This document shows, piece by piece, positions 1-11,639 of a stretch of DNA of 64,000 nucleotides; within the stretch, counting starts at the first letter, position 1, and the number at the start of each line of letters is the position of its first letter. The stretch is taken from positions 459,061 through 523,060 of the forward strand of contig QAOA01001508.1 in the NCBI GenBank assembly GCA_003255065.1. Direction: 5' to 3'. The stretch comes from Cercis canadensis (Eukaryota > Streptophyta > Magnoliopsida > Fabales > Fabaceae). The notes beneath the pieces were generated by a model. That model had not been told where the DNA came from and ran no database searches. It was given only the letters and a program-made list of their open reading frames with translations. Both the position numbers and the translations under genes were made by a program.

Positions 1-57
1 CAAATTTATAATGTCATATCTTAGCTGAAAGAGAAATAACGCAAGAGGGCAGCATAC

Positions 58-723
58 CGGCAAGGTTTGTGAATGCATTTGACAATGCTAAAGCAGAAGA
101 AACACCCTTTCCTCCACCAGACATATCTTCACCCAATAGCAGTTTTGCAAATCTCTCCTTCATCTGTTCCATTTCTGAATTAAATCCAACCACAAATATC
201 AAAGTTTTAGACAAACTCCATATGGGTCATAGCATTTAAAATGAACACTAGTTGGCATTAACCTGCATTGCATTGACAATAGCTTCTTATTTTTGATTAA
301 TCTGTAAACTAATATATTTTTCAGTGGGATTGGATGGGTAGAAGAAAATTTGATGCAAATGTCTCTCATTTATATGAAAATATTGATAACAATTGTAAAA
401 AAGCAAACTTTGCATTTGATTGAATGAAAAGAAATTAAGCAGATCAAAGACTAGGTACTCGATTCACCTTGGGCTAGCTTCTCTTTGATTTCCTTGATTG
501 CAATTTCTTCCCTGGTAATTGATTTTGACTTTGGAACCTCATTTAGAGGTTTTGATCCTTGACTTCTTGATGATGCTTTATCATCTTCTGTAGGTTCTAT
601 TTGGCTAGCACTCTCAATGCTCAAACTCTTTGTATGTCGCCCTGCAACAGTATCAAACATCCCTTTGAAATGGAAAACTCTGGACTTGTAACTTTCCTGC
701 TCTTGTTCTAGTGCTCGAACCAT
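58..723 (-). CDS. RopGEF (PRONE-domain guanine nucleotide exchange factor), 5' part only
   Basis: Partial gene leaving the window at the left edge. Exon 1 is 468-723 (start codon at 723), exon 2 is 58-174, with a GT donor after each and an AG acceptor before exon 2. The splice joins KEIKEKLAQ to [20 protein letters not shown], the start of the plant-specific PRONE catalytic domain. The run [23 protein letters not shown] is a hallmark of RopGEFs. Established: RopGEFs load GTP on ROP/RAC small GTPases at the plasma membrane, in polar growth and below receptor kinases. The short variable N-terminus starting [15 protein letters not shown] looks like the pollen-type RopGEF subgroup, from memory and not certain. 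The family identity is secure; the member is not. Confidence 0.88.
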
Positions 724-1974
724 TTTAAATCTTGTAAGTCAGAAACACTTCAAGGGATGAACAAGACATGGGGTTTCCGAGGGAAAGAAGAAAAAATTGT
801 TTTTGTTACTTTTGGTGCAAGGGAGAGAAAGGGAAATGCAGGGGAGAAGCCAGAGTTGCAAATGAAATGAGAGGTGTTTTTTTTAGGAGTTGTTGTGTTT
901 GACAAAAGAGTGGAGGTGATTGTTTGATGGGTTTATGTTAGTTTTTCCCTTTTTTGAGCTGGGTTCATAGAACGTGGGGTGCATGTTGTAAGAAATGAGA
1001 TGGGTTTAAGAGTGAGAGAAACAAAGTTTGAATTTTTTTTCTTTTTCTTTTTTTCAATCTTAGGAGGAATCTGTTTTGGTGAGGTTGGAGGCAATTGGAT
1101 GGTTGAGGTTTTAATTTGAAGGTCAAAGGAAGCTAAAGACCAGGGAAGACAGATATGCATGCCTAAGCAAATTCAATAACCGCTATCCCTCTTTCCCAGA
1201 AATGGACGGTGCAGATGCCTCATTTGAAGAATCAAGAAACAAGATTCAAGTAGAAATCATTTCTTTTCTTCTTTTACTAAAGTCCAAACCCGAATTTTTC
1301 ATTTTGTTATTGTGCCACATCTTCATATCTTGATTCTTTTATTAGATTTGATTTAATAACCGTTACATGCTGCTATTTCTTGCCCTTTGAGGGCTTGTGA
1401 AGGGTTGATTCGTGAGAGTCAACGAAGTAGGAGAAAAACATTGGAAGTCAGGAGAAAGAGTTGCAAACTGGTATTTTCATACCATTTAGTTATTGCAGAA
1501 TTGAAGTGTAAGTCATAAAACCAATTAACCATTTCTTTTCGTAAATCTCATCTGACCAACTAATAAGAATCAATTATCTTCATTCTATGAATCTAAAATT
1601 GCGCCATGATTATTAGTATAACTTCAACAAGTACTTTTTGTTTTATTTATTTTTTTAAAAAAATTAAACTAGTTATATGCACTGCTCCCAGCAGATTTTC
1701 TTTTTATTCATTTTATTAAATTAATTAATTAGTTTTTTATAAACAAGATTGCTGAAAAATTATTTTTTACATTAATTATTTGTTTCGAATATTATATGAA
1801 GGTAGTTGCCCGTGATCTTTCCCCCCCCCATTTTTACATTCCATAAGAGATAAGACGAGTAAATTTTCTCTAATAATTAAATTCCCAAAAATTTCAACCA
1901 AAAAAAAAAACTCCCAAATTTAATTAATGAACTAAATTGAAATATCAAATGCAAACCCTGAACATAACTCGGAA
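724..1974. other. Intergenic region between RopGEF and reductase copy A
   Basis: Divergent promoter space: RopGEF is read leftward and reductase copy A rightward. It holds pyrimidine and A/T tracts and no convincing reading frame. The 75-codon frame at 933-1160 is low-complexity leader sequence. Confidence 0.6.
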
Positions 1975-4900
1975 ATGGAATCGGTTGGAGTTTTGATGCC
2001 CCGGCCAACGTTCCCGTACCTGGAGCAAGAACTCGATAAGCGCTTCAAGCTCTTCCGGCTTTGGGATTATCCGCACAATACCCAGTTCCTCAAGGACAAT
2101 GCCAACTCCATACGCGCCGTCGTCGTCAACTCGGTGGATCCGGCGAAGAAGCTGATGGAGGCGCTGCCCAAGCTTGAGATTGTGTCCAACTATGGTGTTG
2201 GGGTCGATAACATCGACTTGAATAAATGTATAGAGAGAAGGATTCGAGTAACCAACACTCCCGATGTCTTGACCGATGAAGCCGCTGACTTGGCCATTGG
2301 ATTGATTTTAGCCCTCTTGAGGAGGTTCTGTGAGTGTGATAGGTACGTGAGAAGCGGCAGCTGGAAGCTGGGTGATTACAAGTTGACCACTAAGGTAAGA
2401 GCAAGCTGTTATACCCACTTGAATTGACCATGGATTCCTTTCAATGTTATAGAATACAGAAATTTTAGGGCAAGATTTTAATTTCTGTCCTGTTGCATTG
2501 AGTTAGAGCATGGGTGATTCGTCTTTAAGAGAATATTTGATTTCTTCTTGAATAAGATTAATACTTTAGTCGACCCATTTGGTTATTTCTTCTCATCAGC
2601 TCATGGATTGAAGAAGAAAATCATCGTTTTGATCAGAAAGACATGAACTTGCAGCTTACCTAAACAGGTGCATTAGCTCTTATTCTTTGAAACAGAAGTA
2701 TGTTTTCAGTTTAATTTCATCTTTGTCTCCTTCCCTTTCTCTTCTTCCTTCAATGGTCCTAGCAGTAGTAGAAAGCTTTTGTTTTCTCTAACCGGTTAAA
2801 CATTCGGAGTGATTGTTGAGTTGCTATATTTGAGCATTCTGGCTTCTGAAAGCTTCTGAACTTGCTTCAATTATTCCCAGTCCACATAGTATCTAAAGTA
2901 AAACACCGTGGCTATATATGCTGTTAGGTGTTAGCTTATTAAGTGGGAGAGGGAGGAAGAAGTATCTGAGGTGTGCCGAAATTGTTGCATTGAACGTGTG
3001 TTTATTACAAGCATACCCTGCCAAAGTCCAGAGCTTTCTTCACATCCAACATTTCATTTTCTTTCCAGCATTCAAATTAATTTAATTTTTAACACTTAAT
3101 TGGCCTAGCTAGTTACATGCCTCTGTTATTTGACTGTTTGGTCTTAATTCGTGGATCACTTCTCAGTAGATGCCTAAACTACTATAGCTACAAGGACTTT
3201 TTTTCCTTTTGGATACCAAGAAAGCTAGAACACTTTTCTGACCATAAAAACTTGACTAAGAATATACTTTTGACAGAAACCAACACATCTGTAGTGATGC
3301 ATTGAATCTATTCAACAAAACTCATGATATATTTAAGTTTCAGATGAAATCATTAATTGTGATTGTGATTGTGAAATAAGAATGGAAGCTGAGGAAAGAG
3401 TGCTCTGAAGCAGAATGGGCCAACATTGACATCCTTCTGGCCTTCACTTGTTTAAATTTTAGAATGGGCAGAGAACCAATCAGAGAGAAGGGGTGACATA
3501 AGGTTGACCTAAGCATTTAGGTGTTTTCCTTTCAATATGATATTACTTTGGCATCTACTTTGTGTTTGTAAATTAAAAGAAGTGGATTTTTTTATCTACT
3601 TTAAAAAGAGGGAAGAATGCTAAGGTAAGAGCTAGCCATTTTGCCCAATTGCCCTTTTGATTTATTTGTAGAGTTCTCTTGCTTGTTTCACTCAGTAATA
3701 GACTAGTAGTTGATCAATTCGTGCTTCAACCCTGGAAAAAAACCATCTTTTTCTACTCTTTGCACCTTGCGTGTGACTGATTACCTAAGGTACACCTTAC
3801 GTCAGAGATGGGGTTGCGAATACTGGGTCCAAAAGTTGAAGAGTTTCCGTGTTCGTAAATGAAACTGTTTACCCCTTGTTCCCTGCACTTGGCTTTGCTC
3901 AGATTTACTGTTAAAATATCTAACCGTCCATTTTTTCAGTGATGTGCTCTGTTCTGATTTTAATCCAGAAAGTGAATAATACTCCTATTATCTCTATTGT
4001 TCATGTATGGAAATCTGATTTCTTCCATTGCTACGACAAGTTTTAAATTTCTGTCTTGTTTCATTCAATCTGATCAGGTTGATTCATCTTGAATTCCTAC
4101 GTCCTTGGTTAAGGGAAGATTTGATTATATCGTATACAATATGGAGAGAGTTTGCTTGACATTGTCGGTGCATGTTTCTGTTTGAATAGGTTAGTTGGGC
4201 TTTTTCTAATAAAAAAGTACTTTTTATTTTTAAAAGTACTTCTTGGTTAGAAAAAAGCCCAAGCAAACGTGTTCTTAGTCTTATCACTCCAGGTCTTTGT
4301 AACTATTCCCCTCCTCTAAGTGACATGCCAAGTAGGCGATCAATGCTATTGTCTTATATTGCTTTTGTATATTAATTTTTTCTGTGACTGCCATGCTTCC
4401 TACTGGTATGGTGCTATCCCATCCCCGTTCTTAGTGGTTCTGCAGAATCTGAACTAATATTAATAACGCACATATAAAGATGTTATCTGCTTTAATCCTA
4501 GTATCACCTCAGAAGCTTTTTGTTATAATTATGATCATTGTTGTGATCTTAATCCTTTTGTCTTGACTTCCCTTTCAAGAGATAGTCTCCTACCCCTTTT
4601 TCCTCATGAATTGCTAGATATACCAGATAATTTACTTCTGCTTAGACTGTTGGAGGTTTAAAATTGTAGTGGAAATCCAAATTTAAAATTGGACTTCTAT
4701 CGACATGTCTGTTGACCTGTTACCCTTCAATATTTCAGTTGTACATTCATCAGATTCTGCAAACTAGAATCTACTGTATAATTTTTTCTTCTTTTCAGTA
4801 TTTTCTCTCTCCCTGCCCCTTCCTCTACCACATTTCGACACTTCCTAACATTATGTATTTTCCTTGTAGTTCTCCGGTAAAACAGTTGGCATTATTGGTT

Positions 4901-5715
4901 TGGGAAGGATTGGCACGGCAGTTGCCAAGAGATCTGAAGGATTTGACTGTTCAATAAGTTACTACTCTAGAACAGAAAAACCAGGGTCAGAATACAAATA
5001 CTATCCAAGCGTTGTTGAGTTAGCATCAAACTGTGACGTACTAGTTGTTGCCTGCCCTCTTACGAAGGAATCCCATCATATCATCAACAGGGAGGTCATT
5101 AACGCTCTGGGTCCCGAGGGTGTTCTGATTAACATTGGACGAGGTAAGCTTGTNCCACATTTCGACACTTCCTGACATTATGTATTTTCCTTGTAGTTCT
5201 CCGGTAAAACAGTTGGCATTATTGGTTTGGGAAGGATTGGCACGGCAGTTGCCAAGAGATCTGAAGGATTTGACTGTTCAATAAGTTACTACTCTAGAAC
5301 AGAAAAACCAGGGTCAAAATACAAATACTATCCAAGCGTTGTTGAGTTAGCATCAAACTGTGACGTACTAGTTGTTGCCTGCCCTCTTACGAAGGAATCC
5401 CATCATATCATCAACAGGGAGGTCATTAACGCTCTGGGTCCCGAGGGTGTTCTGATTAACATTGGACGAGGTAAGCTTGTTGATGAACCAGAGCTGGTAT
5501 CTGCTCTTCTCGATGGCCGGTTGGGTGGTGCTGGGTTGGATGTGTTTGAAAATGAGCCTCATGTACCTGAAGAGCTATTTGGGCTAGAGAATGTTGTCCT
5601 ATTGCCTCACGTTGGAAGTGCCACGGTTGAAACTCGCACTGCCATGGCTGATCTTGTGCTTGGAAATTTGGAGGCTTACTTTCTAGGAAAACCACTCTTA
5701 ACTCCACTGGTTTAA
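1975..5715 (+). CDS. Hydroxyphenylpyruvate/hydroxypyruvate reductase-like protein, copy A (mosaic)
   Basis: D-isomer-specific 2-hydroxyacid dehydrogenase of the HPPR/HPR2 family. Exon 1 is 1975-2394 (140 codons) and exon 2 is 5197-5715 (172 codons), together 312 residues, one fewer than the other copies. The same exon also starts at 4870, but that piece stops at the N at 5154 and is probably an assembly duplicate. Exon 2 has the GLGRIG nucleotide-binding motif and the catalytic triad Arg (GRGK), Glu (ENEP) and His (LPHVG). Exon 1 is unusual: the loop VVGxSxxGAD seen in copies B to D reads [11 protein letters not shown]. From about 3620 to 5734 intron and exon 2 are nearly identical to copy B, while a decayed exon 2 lies downstream at 6110-6608. 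Product function is therefore uncertain. Confidence 0.75.
4191..4275. mobile_element. Short hairpin MITE in the B-derived intron of copy A
   Basis: An imperfect palindrome: TTGGGCTTTTTCTAA at 4195-4209 faces TTAGAAAAAAGCCCAA at 4247-4262, with a second inner pair around AAAAGTACTT. Copy C has no such sequence at the matching place (about 12650), so C serves as an empty site. Superfamily not assigned. Confidence 0.55.
4828..5480. repeat. Direct duplication of 326 bp around the N at 5154 (probable assembly overlap)
   Basis: Bases 4828-5153 reappear at 5155-5480 with about two differences, separated only by a single N. The repeat ends in the middle of exon 2, so the first copy cannot encode a whole exon. 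Unmerged contig ends are the simplest reading. Confidence 0.8.
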
Positions 5716-6109
5716 TTATGTTGTCATCGGTCTGGATTTTTTATCTACTTTAAAAAAGGGAAGAATTCTATCCGCCACCTAAAGGTGAGGAGGTTAACAT
5801 TATGCATGTACAATATACTAGAAAATTTACTTTTTTTTTGATAAAATATACTAGAAAATTTTACTTGTTATAAGGTTGTAGGAAGATTTATAGTTGTGGA
5901 AATCTCAATTTAAAATTTGACATCCTTTGGTCATGTCATCGGAGGTACCTTAACCTTCAATCTTTCAGAAGTGCATGTGTGAGATTCTACTCACTTAAAT
6001 CTCTACCATATAATCTTTTTTTTTTTTTCTTTCGGTTTTTTCCCCTTGCCTTCCCTTTCAAGTTTCAACAGCGATTTCGTTCTTCTTACATTGTTTATTT
6101 TCCCTGCAG

Positions 6110-6608
6110 TTCTCTGGGAAAACAGTTGGAATTATTGGGCTGGGAAGGATTGGCATGGCAGTTGCCAGGAGAGCTGAAACATTTAACTGTTCAAATGTTA
6201 TCACTCTAGAACCAAAAAGCCAGTGTCTCTCAATACAAGTACTATCCAAGTGTAGTTGAGTTAGCATCCAACTGTGATATACTGGTAGTTGCGTGCTCGC
6301 TTACAAAGGAAACACATCATATTATCAATCGGAAGGTCATGGACGCACTTGGTCCCAAGGGTGTTCTAATTAACATTGGGAGAGGAAAACATGTTGATGA
6401 AACAGAACTGGTTTCTGCACTGCTTGAAGGCCGGTTGGGTGGGGCAGCAATGGATGTTTTCGAAAATGAGCCTCTTGTACCTCAAGAGTTATTTGGGCTA
6501 GGAAATGTTGTTCTATCACCACATATTGGAAGTGCCACAGTTGAAACTTGTACTGCCATGGCTGACCAGCCTGACCTTGTAATTGGAAACCTGGAGGCTC
6601 ACTGCTAA
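6110..6608 (+). pseudogene. Decayed second exon of a reductase gene, probably the original exon 2 of copy A
   Basis: Preceded by a good acceptor (TTTTCCCTGCAG) and opening with [23 protein letters not shown], this is a reductase exon 2 distinct from the B-like one upstream. It is broken. After NCS the frame is lost by a one-base loss, and a two-base gain near 6226 gives a net shift. A nine-base insertion adds QPD in ADQPDLVIG. About 20 bases are missing near the end, so the protein would stop at GNLEAHC instead of continuing to PLLTPLV. The intact middle part (6339-6608) still shows the GRG, ENEP and PHIG active-site motifs. It sits just after the copied patch and probably shares copy A's promoter. 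Confidence 0.8.
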
Positions 6609-6659
6609 CTCCATTGGTTTAGTCATGCCATTGTCGATCAGTTAATATAAAGATTCAGT

Positions 6660-8481
6660 GCTGTTTTTGACAATCAAAACCTTCCTTGACTTCTAGAAAA
6701 GCTTGCAGGGCTAAAAAATGTTGTATAACCGTATAAAATTTTTGCACTCTTGGCTTTGTTAATGCTAATCAGCAATGCTTCACCCAACCTAATGCTAATC
6801 TTCATGATTCTCTCTCTCTCTCTCCTTTCAATGGGGATGTTTATGATTGTTTTTTATTGTTATTCTTGTACCCAAGAAAACTGATACTCCCTCTCCCTGT
6901 GGTTGTTGTTGTGAAATATTGTGTGAAGGTATTAATTGCCCTTGATCTCTCCCGACAACGATTAGACTAGTTAGTTGTTAAATTAATTGAACTCAATAAT
7001 TGCTGGGACAACTTACAAGTACAACATTTATTTTCTCCGGAAAGTATGTTGTCACGATTCACCCAATTCGAAACATGCTCATGGTAAGTCACATGCTTAT
7101 GATAAGTCTTAAAGATGCCATAGAAGAGTACTCAACCAGCAAAGCAAGTTGCAGAAAATCTGCAGGACGATATTATGTTTGCCTTTTTTATTACATTTGA
7201 AGGGCCCAAAATTTAGACACACCACGCAACAAAATAAAATTAGACAAATCAAATTTTCATTTATAGTTTATACCCACAATACAAGTGCTCAAAAGTCAAA
7301 ATAGTATAAAAAAAAATGGCTGAAAAAAAAAGTATATACAAAAGCTTCTTCAATTATTCTGATCATTTCTGTTTCTAAACAAACAGTTCTCTTGTCCTTT
7401 GCAATTAGTGTGCACGGAGAAAAGCTGTTCCTTCAATTTCTTTGATAACATTTAATTTTGGGAAAAGGAAAATGAAAACAACTAGAAACAAATGAGATTA
7501 GAGGGCAATACAACTAAACTCATTTTATAATTTGGTGCATTTTTATTTTTGTTTGGCTAACTACTACTTGTCTAATGTCAACCCACTCAAAGTTAATTCT
7601 AAAAATTAATCAAATTTAATTAGAGCCAAGATATAACTTAAAGAATGAGGAATCGAAAGTAATTGTCTTGAATAGGATTACAAAATCATTTCATATCACA
7701 AATTTTTTTTTCTTAGAAAGGATACTTGAAAATTTTATCTTAGTCGAGGAAAGAAGAGTACTTTTATGAACACACTTACAAAATCCTTTGATTTAATAAT
7801 GTAATTATATTAATGAAAGAAATTTATAATCATTGATAAATGCTATACATTCCAATCTTATAAAAACTTAATGGTTAGGTATTTGGGTAAGAAAACTTAA
7901 TGGTAAAACTTTTTAGTAATTATTTGAACATATTTTTTTTAAGAAAAAAATTTACAATCTACATTACAATTTGTTATAATATCAACAAAGACTTTTGGAT
8001 ATGAACATTGGTCTTTTTTATTTTTCTAATATAAAGATCACAAACTCTATATCATTAATACACAATTTCATTGATGTGTATTATAGACAGCTGTCATAGT
8101 GCTATATATTAATAATTTAATAGATTTGTACTCATATTGTAAGAAATAATTAGAAGAACCCTTTTTTTTTCTCTTTCCCTCTATTCTTTCCAATAATCCC
8201 TCTTTTCTTTACCTCCAAATCTAAACGCCCTGCTGTTTTGTTTTGTTCCAAGGAAAACGACATTCACCCACTATTCAATCCACTGTCCCCACTTCATTAC
8301 TCGTACACTTGGCCAACACATGCTGTGGTGGAAATTTCTTCACCGTTCTCTCTCCCTCACGACGGGCAAAACACATAAATCCAACCCTAACCCTTTGTTC
8401 CCCATGTGAATCTGAGGCATTCAAGCTCACTCATTGTCCTCTGCAATAGATCCTAACGCTAACCCTAACCCTAACTGGGAA
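6660..8481. other. Intergenic region between copies A and B
   Basis: AT-rich with a CT microsatellite near 6811-6825. The last 600 bases resemble the region upstream of copy C (for example the pyrimidine run near 8160 against 11310, and CCAAGGAAAAC at 8249 against 11407), so promoter and gene were duplicated together. No gene seen. Confidence 0.6.
8382..8476 (+). promoter_or_regulatory. Telomere-like CCCTAA repeats in the copy B leader
   Basis: AACCCTAACCC near 8382 and CTAACCCTAACCCTAACT at 8459-8476, six bases before the start codon at 8482. Telo-box motifs (AAACCCTAA-like) are known near transcription starts of many plant genes. Whether they act here is inference. Confidence 0.35.
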
Positions 8482-10871
8482 ATGGAATCCATTGGGGTAC
8501 TCATGCTCGCCCCAATGCTGCCCTACCTGGAGCAGGAGCTCGATAAGCGCTTCAAGCTCTTCCGGTTTTGGAATTACCCGCAGAGGTCCCAATTCCTCAA
8601 GGAAAACGCCAACTCTATCCGCGCCGTCGTTGGTAGCTCCGGCGCTGGCGCCGACGCCGAGCTGATCGAGGCATTGCCCAAGCTTGAGATTGTGTCGAGT
8701 TTCAGTGTTGGGGTGGATAAGATTGACTTGAACAAGTGTAAAGAGAAGGGGATTCGGGTGACCAACACCCCCGATGTGTTGACCGATGAAGTGGCGGATT
8801 TGACGATCGGGTTGATCTTAGCCCTCTTGAGGGGGATCTGTGCGTGTGATCAGTATGTAAGAAGCGGGAAATGGAAGCAGGGTAACTTCAAGTTGACCAC
8901 TAAGGTAAGAGCTAGCCATTGTGCCCAATTGCTCTTTTGATTTGTTTGTAGAGTTCTCTTGCTTGTTTCACTCAGTAGTAGACTAGTAGTTGATCAATTC
9001 GTGCTTCAACCCTGGAAACAAAAACCATCTTTTTCTACTCTTTGCACCTTGCGTGTGACTGATTACCTAAGGTACACCTTACGTCAGAGATGGGGTTGCG
9101 AATACTGGGTCCAAAAGTTGAAGAGTTTCCGTGTTCATAAATGAAACTGTTTACCCCTGTTCCCTGCACTTGGCTTTGCTCAGATTTACTGTTAAAATAT
9201 CTAACTGTCCATTTTTTCCGTGATGTGCTCTGTTCTGATTTTAATCCAGAAAGTGAATAATACTCCTATTATCTCTATTGTTCATGTATGGAAATCTGAT
9301 TTCTTCCATTGTTACGACAAGTTTTAAATTTCTGTCTTGTTTCATTCAATCTGAGCAGGTTGATTCATCTTGAATTCCTACGTCCTTGNTTACCCCTTGT
9401 TCACTTGGCTTTGCTCAGATTTACTGTTAAAGTATCTAACCGTCCATTTTTTCAGTGATGTGCTCTGTTCTGATTTTAATCCAGACAGTGAATAATACTC
9501 CTATTATCTCTATTGTTCATGTATGGAAATCTGATTTCTTCCATTGCTACGACAAGTTTTAAATTTCTGTCTTGTTTCATTCAATCTGATCAGGTTGATT
9601 CATCTTGAATTCCTACGTCCTTGGTGAAGGGAAGATTTGATTATATCGTATACAATATGGAGAGAGTTTGCTTGACATTGTCGGTGCATGTTTCTGTTTG
9701 AATAGGTTAGTTGGGCTTTTTCTAATAAAAAAGTACTTTTTATTTTTAAAAGTACTTCTTGGTTAGAAAAAAGCCCAAGCAAACGTGTTCTTAGTCTTAT
9801 CACTCCAGGTCTTTGTAACTATTCCCCTCCTCTAAGTGACATGCCAAGTAGGCGATCAATGCTATTGTCTTATATTGCTTTTGTATATTAATTTTTTCTG
9901 TGACTGCCATGCTAGTTCCTACTGGTATGATGCTATCCCATCCCCATTCTTAGTGTTCTGCAGAATCTGAACTAATATTAATAACGCACATATAAAGATG
10001 TTATCTGCTTTAATCCTAGTATCACCTCAGAAGCTTTTTGTTATAATTATGATCATTGTTGTGATCTTCATCCTTTTGTCTTGACTTCCCTTTCAAGAGA
10101 TAGTCTCCTACCCCTTTTTCCCCATGAATTGCTAGATATTTAATTACAATAGGTTAGCACATATCAGTTTTCATTTCATCTATCGACATGTCAGTTGATC
10201 TGTTACCCTTCAATATTTCAGTTGTACATTCATCAGATTCTGCAAACTAGAATCTACTGTATAATTTTTTCTTCTTTTCAGTATTTTCCCTCTCCCTGCC
10301 CCTTCCTCTACCACCTTTCGACACGTCCTAACATTATGTATTTTCCTTGTAGTTCTCTGGTAAAACAGTTGGCATTATTGGTTTGGGAAGGATTGGCACG
10401 GCAGTTGCCAAGAGAGCTGAAGGATTTGACTGTTCAATAAGTTACTACTCTAGAACAGAAAAACCAGGGTCAAAATACAAATACTATCCAAGCGTTGTTG
10501 AGTTAGCATCAAACTGTGATGTACTAGTTGTTGCCTGCCCTCTTACGAAGAAAACCCATCATATCATCAACAGGGAGGTCATTAACGCACTGGGTCCCGA
10601 GGGTGTTCTGATTAACATTGGACGAGGTAAGCTTGTTGATGAACCAGAGCTGGTATATGCTCTTCTCGATGGCCGGTTGGGTGGTGCTGGGTTGGATGTG
10701 TTTGAAAATGAGCCTCATGTACCTGAAGAGCTATTTGGGCTAGAGAATGTTGTCCTATTGCCTCACGTTGGAAGTGCCACGGTTGAAACTCGCACTGCCA
10801 TGGCTGATCTTGTGCTTGGAAATTTGGAGGCTTACTTTCTAGGCAAACCACTCTTAACTCCACTGGTTTAA
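8482..10871 (+). CDS. Hydroxyphenylpyruvate reductase-like protein, copy B (intact)
   Basis: NAD(P)H-dependent reductase of the D-2-hydroxyacid dehydrogenase family. Exons are 8482-8904 and 10353-10871, giving 313 residues, the length of Coleus HPPR. The start chosen is MESIGVLM, matching the other copies; no ATG lies further upstream in frame. The Rossmann motif GLGRIG is at residues 151-156 and Ser174-Arg175 follows strand 2, where NADPH-preferring members have it. The catalytic residues are Arg232, Glu261 and His279. Established: this family reduces 4-hydroxyphenylpyruvate (rosmarinic acid route) or hydroxypyruvate and glyoxylate (photorespiratory bypass) in the cytosol. The substrate here cannot be told from sequence. 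The intron contains an N at 9389 with a repeated flank. Confidence 0.9.
9151..9623. repeat. Duplication of about 235 bp around the N at 9389 in the copy B intron
   Basis: Bases 9151-9388 and 9390-9623 are near-identical. Small differences (TTAAAATATCTAACTG against TTAAAGTATCTAACCG, and a lost CCCTG) suggest two haplotypes or paralogues rather than the same reads. Confidence 0.75.
9707..9791. mobile_element. Same hairpin MITE in the copy B intron
   Basis: Palindrome 9711-9778, the counterpart of 4195-4262. It was present before the B-to-A copying and is absent from copy C. Confidence 0.55.
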
Positions 10872-11639
10872 TTATGTTGTCATCGGTCTGTCATTATCAT
10901 ATTGATTGGAGTCTATGCTTGCGTTCAATTATGTTACCCATCAATTATTGAGATAATAATTTCTGAAAATTGATGATTATGTCATGCTCTTAATAAATAT
11001 TTTGGTCCCTAGATATATATTAATGAGCGGTTCAGTTCCTTGATCGGTGTGACATCTGGATTAAAATTATCTTTGCGGAACCTAAAAGTATAATAAGAAT
11101 GTCGGGGAAATTAGCTTACTGATTACTAGGTATTTCAAGTTTTGGATCTTGGGTTTAAAATTTTATTTCTATGAGAACCAATTAATGAAATTTGTAATTA
11201 TATTAATGAAAGAGATTTGTATAATAATCATTAATGAAGTTAAGCGTTTTGAAAAAAAAAAATTTGATGATTAAATTTTGTTGTAAGAAATAATAATTAG
11301 AAGAACTTTTCTTTTCTTTTCTCTTTCCCCCTTTTCTTCCCAATTATCAGCAACAGTTTATTCTCTTCAAGTCCAAATAAAAACGGCCGGCTATTTTGTC
11401 CTTTTCCAAGGAAAACAACATTGACCCTTTGCCTCACTCCACAATCCCCACCCATTACTTGTACACTTGTCTGAACATACCGACATGGCAATTTTCCACC
11501 TTTCTCTCTCCCTCATGATGTTCACAACTAAATCCCTAACTATCTGAATCACAGGCGTTCAAATTCACTCAGTACCCTAACTCGGTGATACATCCGTACA
11601 TGATCGTCCTCTGCAACAGACCCTAACTTTAACTTGGAA
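10872..11639. other. Intergenic region between copies B and C
   Basis: 3' flank of B followed by the promoter and leader of C. The leader resembles that of B. No other gene seen. Confidence 0.6.

Larger units (their letters stand above)
3583..5770. repeat. Copy-B-derived patch in copy A, flanked by a direct repeat of about 38 bp
   Basis: The stretch 3620-5734 matches copy B 8900-10890. It begins within five bases of B's exon 1/intron boundary and ends 19 bases after B's stop codon. At the left junction (3583-3622) and the right junction (5733-5770) the same sequence occurs, starting TGGATTTTTT and ending GGGAAGAAT-CTA, with only a few differences. Outside these repeats the sequence is no longer B-like. 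Neither junction is at an N. Inference: a templated insertion that duplicated its target, as expected from repair of a staggered break. Confidence 0.7.

Noticed and set aside
4900-5175. Open frame that looks like a separate short reductase
   Set aside because: It is the first part of exon 2 of copy A cut off by the N at 5154 and repeated after it; most likely an assembly duplicate.
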